From positions 3,720,001 through 3,784,000 of the forward strand of contig OZ176051.1 of the NCBI GenBank assembly GCA_964247055.1: a stretch of 64,000 nt of DNA, in the 5' to 3' direction. Below are positions 12,401 through 22,585 of this stretch, piece by piece. Position numbers and translations under genes: made by a program. Below the pieces are notes generated by a model. It was given only the letters and a program-made list of their open reading frames with translations, was not told where the DNA came from and did no database searches. The stretch is from Paragordius varius. Lineage: Eukaryota; Nematomorpha. Every line of letters starts with the position of its first letter. Positions within the stretch are counted from its first letter, which is position 1.

Positions 12401-15123
12401 CGTTAGGAGTTGGAGTTGGGGCATTTAAGACTTCTGCATTATCGTTATTAGTGTTTATGATACTTTCCGAAACATTTTCAATCATTTCTAAGGCACCTAA
12501 ATTTGATGATGCGTTTGCATTAGCGGTAAAAACTTCATTTTCCGTTAAGTTTTTGGAAACAACCAATGAAACATTTGTAGCTGTTATAGGACCAAGAACC
12601 AAATCAAACGGTGTTTGAGATCTTTCTCGTTTGGCCCGAGGAGAAAAAACTTTAGCGCCTGTTTTTTCAATGTTGGTATGGGTAGTGGGCATATCAGATT
12701 TAGCTGTTAAATGTCAAAAATTGTAGGTTGGTAATTTATGGTGTTACATGTAAAATATTTTGGAAAAAATAGGGTTTTCTGCTAAAAAACAGAATTCATT
12801 AATACAACAAAAACAAAAGAGTTTATATCTATTAATATTATTATACTCTTTGGGTTTGCAAAATACAAATTTGCTCCTAAGCCCTGCAAAGTTTAAAATT
12901 AAGATATAAAATTCTGAGGAAAAGTTTAATAATTAAAAAAATCCTAAATCCAACTTTATACAAAAAATCTTAAATAAGTAAATTTTAATAGACTTTTTTA
13001 TCCCGAATGTATATTTTTAGGAATAATATTTTTTACAATTTTATACTCACTCGATTTAAGTTTAGGAGTGAGAGTGCTTAAATCATCCACAGGTTTATTT
13101 TCATCTTGTTGTGTTGTGTCCATCATCATTTTTTTTCGTTTTTTAGTTGTTAAGGAACTACCAGCTACAATATTTTTAGCATTTGTCAACGATAATAATA
13201 TGTTATTATCTTTTGAAGGCTTGTTTAAGGTATCATTATCAGTCGTATCACTAACATCTTCGCTAGATAGTGTTAATGAAACTTTCAGGCCGCTTAATTT
13301 ATTTGGTGTTTTTGCCACAGTGTTATTACCCGTATCTCCACCCAATATATCAATATTCGTATCATACACTGTATTATTTCTTAAGTTTGGTTTATTTGTT
13401 GTGCTTGTATTTGATGGGGCTTCACCTATTTTTATCACATATGTACAATAGGAGATTTACATCGCCAGGATGCATATACATCAAAGATAATTATTATAAA
13501 CTGATAGCTAGTAAAAGCAAAAAATAATAATTTTTAAATCAATAATATTTCCTTTTGCTATACAAACTATCTGGCAGTATTAAATAAAAAACAAGGATCT
13601 ATACTCACATGGTAAAATTACATATAAACTTTTTAAATTTAAATTTTGATCAAATTTACTTGAAATTTCGGTGGGTTTCCGTTTTCTACCAGATTTTTCA
13701 TCATTAATTTTGATTCCACTTTTAGGGGTTTTTCCTTTCTCAACTCCAACCGATTGAATATTCTTTTTAGCTGAAAATATAAAATAAAATATAAATTTGA
13801 AGTTGTTTAATTAGCCACAATTTAATATATTTATAAATTAAGTGGCTATAAAGAATGAAAACAAAATTTTCAAATTGTTAGTTGAGCAATATTTGCCATA
13901 ATTTATAGTTAATTTAAAAAGCTTTTATTCAATAAAAAACACTTACAATGGGCGATGTCATCTTTGGATTTTTTGTCGGTTATCTAAATGATTAATTAAA
14001 TAATTAGAATATATTCAAAAAATTGCTCCCAAAGAAATTAAAAACATTAAGAATTTATTTATATTCTATAAATTATTTTCAAATTCACATCCAATAATCA
14101 GTTATACTATATCATATTTGCTTACCAACTCACGATTTTTGTTTTCAGATGTATTTTCTTTTGATTTTTTATATTTGAGTGGATCTGATTTGCTTTTTCT
14201 ATTCAGAAACATATTAATTACTAGTATATAACATGTATGCATAGATAATAAATATTTGAAAACTAAAATCTAGCTAATATAAAACATATCGCATATTAAT
14301 GCATTATACTGTGATATACATATATTTATATCAAATATAAAAAAATAACCATAACCAATAACAACGGTAATCTTGATAAAACAAAACCCAATTTCAATTT
14401 AAAAAATTAAATTAGGGATTTTTTTTAAAAAAATAATATTATTATTAACTCAACTTAGAGTTAAAATTACAGAAATTAAGTAGTTTTTAAGATAATAAAT
14501 TTAAAATATTATTATTAAATACTTTTCCCTTAATTCACTACCACTCTCGTCGTCTGATATTTCAATTTTCTCTTTCGAATGCTTTTTAGCGCTCACAACA
14601 GGTGTGCTAAACAGTTCTGGATTCGTAAGAGGTAATTTATCCAAAGTCTAGAGGTATATTATTTAAAATTTAGTACCTGACTTTCTTGAAAATGTTTTTG
14701 GCCTTTAAGGCAAATAAGATTTCTTTTTAAAACTCTTATATCGCCGTCATCAAATTCTAAAAGTGATTTAAATAAAATAATTATACCGACGGTATATGTG
14801 CTTCCATCTAATATTTTTAAGACCTTTGCATTATAATAATGATTATTTAATTGGGGATGTTTAGCTTTAACAATACTTCCAATCTAACATAGAGTTTAAA
14901 AAATAATACCGTTAAATTATCTGTTGTAATATCATCATCGGATATTTGATAAACATTGTTTTGAGGAGAATTAAGAAACAAAACCTAGGAGATTATAGGG
15001 CAAGCTTACTTTACATTTAACTGATTTTACAACTTTTTTGATTGTTGCTTCGCAAAATGCTCCTTTAAATTTCGCACTTACCTCAGTCCCGATTTTTAAA
15101 AAGACAGGCTCCTCAGCGTTCAT
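6438..15123 (-). CDS. ARID4: ARID4A/B-like chromatin protein, Sin3/HDAC cofactor
   Basis: 28 exons, ATG 15123 to TAA 6438, 1169 residues, every phase consistent. Exons run 15010-15123, 14910-14984, 14787-14883, 14677-14756, 14523-14647, 14126-14198, 13947-13983, 13609-13770, 13051-13425, 12338-12703, 11769-11863, 11542-11651, 10994-11126, 10784-10868, 10248-10603, 9487-9562, 9340-9408, 8959-9159, 8637-8698, 8452-8506, 8319-8389, 8241-8290, 8180-8213, 8101-8149, 7849-8031, 7232-7363, 6613-6747, 6438-6547. Residues 1-140 match the vertebrate ARID4 N-terminal Tudor region closely ([27 protein letters not shown]). Residues ~483-580 are the ARID DNA-binding domain ([23 protein letters not shown]). 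A Lys-rich coiled coil sits near 1088-1133. I cannot find the second Tudor-like/PWWP block or the chromobarrel; Asn/Ser-rich linker replaces them. Seven introns are only 25-30 nt. In animals ARID4 recruits Sin3-HDAC complexes in the nucleus. Confidence 0.9.
9826..10097. mobile_element. hAT-type miniature element in an ARID4 intron
   Basis: The 272-bp element runs from CAGTTCCAACC to GGGAACCACTG. The 8-bp flanks are CTTTAAAC (9818-9825) and TTTTAAAC (10098-10105). It lies inside the 685-nt ARID4 intron 9563-10247 and lengthens it without touching splice sites. Confidence 0.8.
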
Positions 15124-15514
15124 TTTCAAACATGGAATAAATCATGTGGTATTTTTAAATTCAAAATTTGGGATTCAAAATTTGGGATTTAAAATTTTCA
15201 GCAAATGGAAAATAAAAAGAAAACTCTAATACATATCTTCGATAACTTTTTCGATCCTACCCAATTGAACCATTTTATAGTGACATTTTTTGTATAATAT
15301 TAGGTAAAAGAAAAAATCAAAGATAAAATTGTCGATTTAGATAAAAAGAAAAAGATATACCATACCGCAATAGTTTGTGACATAAAAACCAAGTTGTGCA
15401 AAACGTGGCATAATTTTTTGCTCCTTTTATGTCAGTGCTCAAACATCGAAACCTTAGTTTATACCAATTTTTCTGCCGCAGTTTCAAATTAATATATTAA
15501 ATTAGATATATAAA
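15124..15514. promoter_or_regulatory. Divergent upstream region between ARID4 and an unnamed gene
   Basis: 391 bp separate the ATG of ARID4 (-) from the ATG at 15515 (+), so this short stretch probably holds both promoters. A near-direct repeat (CAAAATTTGGGATT, then again AAAATTTGGGATT) lies at 15165-15190. I see no certain TATA box or factor site. The promoter role is inferred from geometry only. Confidence 0.35.
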
Positions 15515-16581
15515 ATGTTGAATAAACTTTACGAATCACTCGAAACAATCGATAAAGAGCTTGAGGATTTATACCATAAAATTGAGTGTAAATTAAAAAA
15601 TGAAGACTCTATCAAAACATTTGCCACTGGGAAAAAGATTATTAGCACCAATACCCAAAGAGAAAACTTAAATGATATATGTTTTAGCCTTTACTCCTGC
15701 AAATATGCCATGCTATATATTACGTTTCGGATTAATCTATTGCAAAAGTTTATCTTAATTTATTTTAGAATTTATTTATATGCCAAAATAAATTTTTTAA
15801 CAAACGCTAAAGACAACACACCGCATCAAAAACTATGGGATCATTTATTGAAATTTTCAAACAAATTATTTCTAAACCCGTGTTTAATATGTTTGCTGTC
15901 AGATAAATCATTTTGGTTGCAAAATAATTATCAGACTCTTCTTTTATATGTAACCCTTAAATTATCTGATAATCTTTCGACTTGTATAATTGCAAATAAT
16001 CAAATAAAAATATCCGATAAAAATGGCGGTATATTTTCTTCTATAGAATTTTAGAGTACCCAGAATATGAACCAGCCAATTACACAGAAATTGGCATATT
16101 GCACGCTTTAGATTGCAAATTCAATACATTTTTTAATGATAGCCTATACAAAGATCTCATTAAATTACATAAGTATAAGTCTACATAATACTCTTTTTAC
16201 TTATTTATTAGTTTGTAATATAAAATTTTGGCTTCATATTGTGTCCATTATATTAATATTTAAACTTTTATTTAAAACCGCTGGTAAAGCTTATTTTTTT
16301 AACAATTTATTCAGATATATAGTGATACATTTTATTATAAATCCCTAAACTTTTAAAATGTTAAATTTAGTCAAAGTTGTCAAACTTTATCCGATCTTTT
16401 ACGGGCAAAAGTTTTTGTGGATCAACACAAATTTCTCCCAACTATCAATGCAATGCTGGCCTTCAAGAAAAGTTATGAAGTGTTTTGCGGATTTTTGCCC
16501 TCTTTAGATGATGATAATAAAAGAATTCAAATGACAATGCCTTTTACAAGTGACACACCTATTGTTAAATTAAAAGTTTGA
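15515..16581 (+). CDS. Unrecognised protein A, four exons
   Basis: Exons 15515-15747, 15769-16028, 16055-16172, 16371-16581 give 273 residues with matching phases; start ATG 15515, stop TGA 16579-16581. The two first introns are 21 and 26 nt. The N-terminus is acidic and probably helical (LYESLETIDKELEDLYHKI). The middle is hydrophobic and Leu/Asn/Lys-rich; the C-terminal exon (LSDLLRAKVFVDQHKFLP) looks folded. No signal peptide and no motif I can name. Intron 15748-15768 is a multiple of three with no stop, so its removal rests on its GT...TTTTAG ends and resemblance to neighbouring tiny introns. The gene may continue past 16581 by splicing, but I found no in-phase partner. Confidence 0.5.
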
Positions 16582-16757
16582 AACTATAAAATTATATAAA
16601 TTTTAATAATATATATAAATTCAAAAGAGGAAATATGATGGATTCGAACCGGAACTGTATTGCAGAATTATTATTTTAATGTTTAATACTATTATTTTTA
16701 TATTGCTTGGTTTAATATTTTTTAAGAAATACAATGCAGATAAATTTATTCTTTGTA

Positions 16758-19700
16758 ATGCACAAAATATCCAAAATCGCCGAATTAACGATAATCCAAT
16801 CCGTGAAAATTGATATTGATAAGGTTATTTTAATTTTTTTTCTTTGACAAAAAAACTTTAGAAAGATACAAAGAAAAAGTGGAACCTATTTGGTTTTATT
16901 GGGGAATCTGTGAAAGATCAAACAACTCCACCCTTTGACATGGCTATGAAATCCAGCCGTACTAATGGACCGTCTACCAGAAAATCACTTAGATTTTACA
17001 TTGAAAGGATTTATCTTGGTATTTCAACAAAGGTTTTGCATATTTTTATTTACTATAAATAAATTTTATACGTAATTAGTTTTATAAACAAACGTTTAAT
17101 ATTTTAGAATTATTTATTGATGAACGCTTTATTACCCAACAATAAAGGATTGGCCAAAATGACTCAAGCAACTGAAATCGTAAGGAATAGGTATGATATA
17201 TTTAAATTTTGTTTTCTCTATTGCTTATAATAATTACCATCTAATAAAAACTTTATTTTAAATATTATTAGGATATTTTATTAGACCAATTAAACCTCAA
17301 GTCCGATTTTTATTCAATCAAATGCATAATTTAAATTTATTTTAATTTTTTCATCGGTTAATTTTTGGCGAATTTTAATAATAATTTTTTCATAGCCTTA
17401 AACTTTTGCAATCGCAACTTGGCGAGCAATGGGAAATTGCAATTGTTTCGTGCAAAACATCATTAAAATCAGCAAATAATATTAATTTAAGAAATCAAGA
17501 ATCTACCAATAATATTGGGAATCATAAAATAATGGATTTGGTTCCGATTTCCAGAGTATACACGGAATTTTCAACATTGCTTGACAATTATGATAACCGA
17601 TTGCCAAATGAAAATGGTCAACTATGCAATTTAAAACTTTTAATACATGTCCCTTCTTACATTAGTGAAGTAGTGTACTTATTATATATAATTTTATAAT
17701 ATTTTATATCATTTTTAAACATTTAACATTGAATTTATTAATGATAATTGAATCCATTCCTTACTGAAATACTTAACTATTTAAATTATCAAATTAATGT
17801 TATATTATCTATAAGGATATTTGAAGATACCTAAATAGTTATATGTTTTATACGCTTTTTGCCATTTTTAGCTTTTTATATGCGTGAAAATTAAACTATA
17901 TAAAGTTTTCCAAAAAATCTCCTTATTTATAAATATATTGTTTTACATTGATATGCGGTTTTATGAATATTTGTTTGCTTTATATGCTGTTAAATCGCAC
18001 AACAACTTGTAAAAAATGTATAATTTACAGGCTGACCATGAAATGGAAAATCCATCTATATTTCACACCCTGCTCCCCAAAATAGAAGAAATGATCATTA
18101 ACAATTTTTCCAACTCTGCTTTTACGAATCAAAATTTAGACGTTTCATTCAAACCATGTGATCATAAATTATCGCCAATACTAAAAAATAATTATAAGTA
18201 TCTGTTTTAATATATGATTCAAAATTTTAAATGTGAAATTGAGAAAATTATTTGGGGTAACTGAAAGAATCATAACTTTTTTACAGAACCGTTTAAAAAG
18301 AGATATAAAACTATTTTTTGCAAATCTTATCATATTTTATATACAATCAATCAATCCTTATTTATTTAAATCATCTTCTTTTGTTTGAATGTACATTTTC
18401 TTATAGTTCCTAAAGAAAAGTAGCATATAATATATGGTTTGACCTAAATGTTTATTTTTTTATTATATTTATTCATTACTAATAAAAATTTCTAAAAGGG
18501 TAATTGAAAGTTTGAAAAAATATGATTAGAAACCAAAACTCAAATTTAAAACGATTCCACACCCTTAATAATGTAATAAAAATTTGTTGCATTCAAACAC
18601 TATTACGTGTTAAATAAAATATTTCTTGGAAAATCCCTATTTTAAACAAATCGGATATTTTTTACCCATCTTTTTTAAAAATTCAAACATATAATAATTG
18701 CCTACTTATCTAGTAAAATGACCCAATCAACCGATTCATTAATGACGACAAACACTGTAAATACAAATATTTCCGAAAGGCGAGACTCTCAAAATTCCCT
18801 GAAACTTTCCCTTAATTTAACACAACTAAGTCATCGAAATAAGTTTTTTCAATACGGGAGTATATCACTCAGTAATAAAAAAGACAACACAAAAACTAAA
18901 CCAATCATAAGTCCCAACAATGAAAGTTGTTTGGTGTTATCATCGTATAAATCTACTCGTAAACCAAGTTTTTTTACCCTCCTGAATTATTTTAACCCAC
19001 AAACTGATTCCAGCAAATTATCGAAATCTCTATCCTTTCGCCAAGATCCAGGTATAATGGTTTTTTTATATTAAGAGGTCTTAAATTTAAACTGATTATT
19101 ATTTTTGAAAAATTCATAATTTGAAAATTTGATGCATATTTTTATTTTGCAAATGTATCTTAGTTGGAAACAAGAATATATCGAGTTCCGGGTATATATC
19201 GGCTAAAAAATTTCCAAAAATAGGACTTACCACAGATTCAAACAAATATCAGACAAAGTAACGCTATATATTTGATATTACTTATGCTATTTGAATTCCA
19301 ATAAAAAAACATTATACAATAGAATTTTTTACTATATATCTTTAGATCTCAAGACGAATTATGTGAAAACGCTTCATTTAAATCCGAAGAAATTAACATA
19401 AAAACCGAAGACCCATTTATACACACTAGTTTGGATGTTAATGAATGCATGATTGCCCAAAAAACTTTTGAAAGTATTTTTGTGTGTAGGAACAAAAATA
19501 CCAACACATATCTTACATACGATGAAGTTTGTTTTTAAAATTAATCTTTTTTGTATTTTTAAGCAAAATTTTTTAGTAGGCTCTATAAGTTCTAAATTGT
19601 ATTATAGAAAATTATAAGAAATTTATATAAGCAGGTTCCACAATATCGCAAATTTTGAAAATTTAGCTTTTTCACGAGTCTTGTTAAATATAGGAATAGA

Positions 19701-19998
19701 CATTATAGACCATTTTAGGATAATTTTTTTATTAATCAATAGTAAAACGTTACTTTTATTTTTTATATTCAAATTTATATTTCTTTAACAATAATTATAT
19801 TTTTTACCCATTTTTTAGGATACCCAATCACATTATGCAATCAGTAGTTTGGATAGTTTTTGCCTATATTTATTGTGCATTACCAAAAACGATCAAAAAA
19901 TAGATTGTGATTTTGTGAAGGGAGAAATCAATCACTTCATTTCTCAACATTTATCGTCTTTACAAATGCTTACTCCATTATTTGAATTATTTTATTGA
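16758..19998 (+). CDS. Unrecognised protein B, nine exons
   Basis: Exons 16758-16823, 16862-17032, 17108-17190, 17396-17669, 18031-18197, 18714-19051, 19164-19257, 19346-19526, 19819-19998 join in phase to 517 residues, stop TGA at 19996-19998. Residues ~23-110 look conserved (KKWNLFGFIGES, RKSLRFYIERIYLG, LLMNALLPNNKGLAKM). Residues ~115-265 are mixed. The region to ~430 is Ser/Thr/Asn-rich and probably disordered. The last ~80 residues return to a folded-looking hydrophobic pattern (FCLYLLCITKNDQ, HFISQHLSSL). No signal peptide or transmembrane segment. The ATG is the first in frame after upstream gene A, 176 bp away; the true start could lie further upstream. I do not recognise the family. 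Confidence 0.5.
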
Positions 19999-21425
19999 AA
20001 ACCATATATTTTTATCCTCTATTTTACATATATAAGCTTTTTCCTTCAATTTTTGCCTTTTTGTGAAATAAAAATCTATATCTTTATTATTACTCTAGTA
20101 GCCCATTTCAAAAAATATAGTGTGCTTACGTAAGTAAAATATTAATATTTTTCAAAGTTATATTGAAGTATATGGTAAATATACAGGATGAGGTGTTAAT
20201 TTAATATTATTAATTTTTTACATAATTCATAAATAAAATTAATGTGACATATTTGTAATCAAGTTTGTTTTTCTCGCAATAAGTAACTATTTGACGTCAA
20301 TCCATATATACAAAATTAATTTTTTATCAACATTCATATTAATTAAAACATCGTAAAAAATTACATTATTTACTCTGTATGATGTCTATATCTAAAAGAT
20401 TTTAAAAATTGAACTTTTCTTATTTCATGATTTTTGTTCTTTTTTGAAAAGTTGTTAAAAGGGTTTTTGCCCTTTTCCGCTTTATTGGTAAACCATCATT
20501 TAAAATTGTTAATATTGATTTTTAAAATGTGTGCATTGCATGTACCTAATTAAATTTTTATTCAAGTTATAATAAAAAATGGCGATTAAAAAGTTTAGGA
20601 TATTAATTAATTCACATTGATTAGAATTTCTGGTGACACATTGTTAAATATACGTCAAAACTGGGTATTTATTTTATATACATTACAAAGACTTTGTCAA
20701 ATATCTATGCAAATCGAAATAATAGCTAAAAATTACATATCGATAATAATAATTTTAACGAAAAATAGGACTTTTATTCAACTATAAAATTTTTAATAAT
20801 ATATAATTTGGAATCATCGTAAATAGAATGGATTTTTACCAAATTTGCAGTGTATAATTCCTGTATCATTCAATCCTCATTAAACTCCTCCTAGATTATG
20901 ATACAAATATATTTGATATGGATTTTAATTAAACTAATTATTACCAATCTTAGCATATTTTTTATCGCACAATAGCGGCTTTTTTCGTTAATTGTTAAAA
21001 GTGAGCGTATTTAAATTTTTGTTGTGACTTTATTTGGTATAAAACTAGCTTCTTACAACATAAAATAGCATAATATGCTCGTTAATTTGGCCCAATTTTG
21101 ATTAAAAGAATGAAAATATTGCCATTTTAACAACTCTAACCAATCAAATCATGATACTTTTATTGGTTTTATAGTTATTTTAATTTATGTTGTCATTCAA
21201 TTTCGTCGTAGGTTAGTTTAAATAATGTTTGGGCTTTCTTTATTTATTTATACAAAGTACAATTTAAGTGTCTATTTGCCTTTAAGTATTTTATTTAATA
21301 TGCAAAAAAATACCCCTCATGCAATACAATTTTATTATAAATCAAACAAAAATAAAATTAACCGACCTGAAAATTTCTATAAAATACTTATAAAAAGATA
21401 TTTTTCACCTTTCAATTATCTACTG
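19999..21425. other. Intergenic, no gene seen
   Basis: Between unnamed gene B and a hAT miniature element. Stop-rich in all frames; no repeat with clear ends was found. Confidence 0.5.
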
Positions 21426-21706
21426 CAGGTGGGTTCAACATATAGCCCTTCGAGACATAATGTGCGGCCCGCGAAAGTGTGGAAATTCATAATTTGCAAA
21501 AATATGTCGCAAAATCTCATTAAAATTGACATTTATTTAGCGAATTTTTAATTAGTCCATCCAATTGGCAATAAACTAGAAATTATTGTATTGTATGTGA
21601 ATTTTAAAGTCTACTGTTTTAAATCTAATTAAACATTAAAAGCCCATATGTATGTATTTCAAATGCGACCAGTCGATTATTTAGAGTCAAAAATGCGGCA
21701 CCCCTG
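21426..21706. mobile_element. hAT-type miniature element (281 bp)
   Basis: Begins CAGGTGGGTTCAACA and ends GCGGCACCCCTG, with GCGGCCCGCG inside. Flanks ATCTACTG (21418-21425) and ATCTAATA (21707-21714) are a diverged 8-bp target duplication (6 of 8). Same general type as the element at 3114-3397. Confidence 0.75.
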
Positions 21707-22585
21707 ATCTAATATATAATTAATAAAAGTTACTAAAAAATCATAAAAATAAGGCAATAAAAGGTTTATACCACGTACAAAATATATGGTTTGGTGGAAA
21801 ACGTTAAGGTATAAATTTTATATAGATAGGAAATTATTTAATAGCATTTTTATGCAAAGAAATAAGATCAATTATTTGGTTAAAAGTTTTTCGATTTTCA
21901 ACATTCAAAAACACCATTATGTATAATTTTGAAATTGATAATTCATTCCAAGCGTCATGTCAAAACAGCCCAATATTTAAGATACCAAAAATGCAGTTTT
22001 AGTCTCTTTTTTATTAAATATCTTTTTTTATTAAAGGCTGCATATAGTTTGGAAGCTTTAAACACTGACCAGCCCAGGATTGATATATCACAACGCATCT
22101 TCAACTTTTATTGTTCGACCACCTGAGCTTTCAAAATTTATATAAAAAGGGTCAAATTTAACCCAAACTATGTTTTTTAAGAGATTGATATTGGGTTTCG
22201 GAATCCGAGCAAATTGGACATTATACCACAAAAGAAATGTTAAAAACATTAGAGCGAAAAATATATTATAATTAATAGTGGTTTTCTATAGATTGACTAC
22301 CGTAAGTAAAACATTTTTAGAGGTGTAAAATTTTGTACCATAACCGATGATGCCACATTTTTTATGCCAACATTTATGATTTGGTGAAAAGTGAAAACTA
22401 TTTGAAATCAAATCCACCCGCGCTTATTGTATTTGTAAAATCACTTCCTTACATTTTTTTGCATACCAACTAATATCCGCTACAGCATGTAAACTTTTAA
22501 TCGTAAAAAAATTGATTATAATGGATATTTTTCGTAATTTTTACATTTATTAATATTGAGATAACTAACAAAGTCAAAAAGTAAA
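21707..22585. other. Intergenic, 3' of the GPCR gene
   Basis: A+T-rich, no coding exon or RNA gene recognised. It separates convergent genes B (+) and the receptor (-). Confidence 0.5.

Noticed and set aside
16630-16655. tRNA T-arm-like motif (GGTTCGAATC on the minus strand)
   Set aside because: The flanking bases do not pair as a T-stem and no acceptor, D or anticodon arms fit around it.
19474-19489. Possible 16-nt intron (GT...GTAG) in gene B exon 8
   Set aside because: Reading through it keeps the frame open and joins the next exon in the correct phase; removing it shifts the frame.
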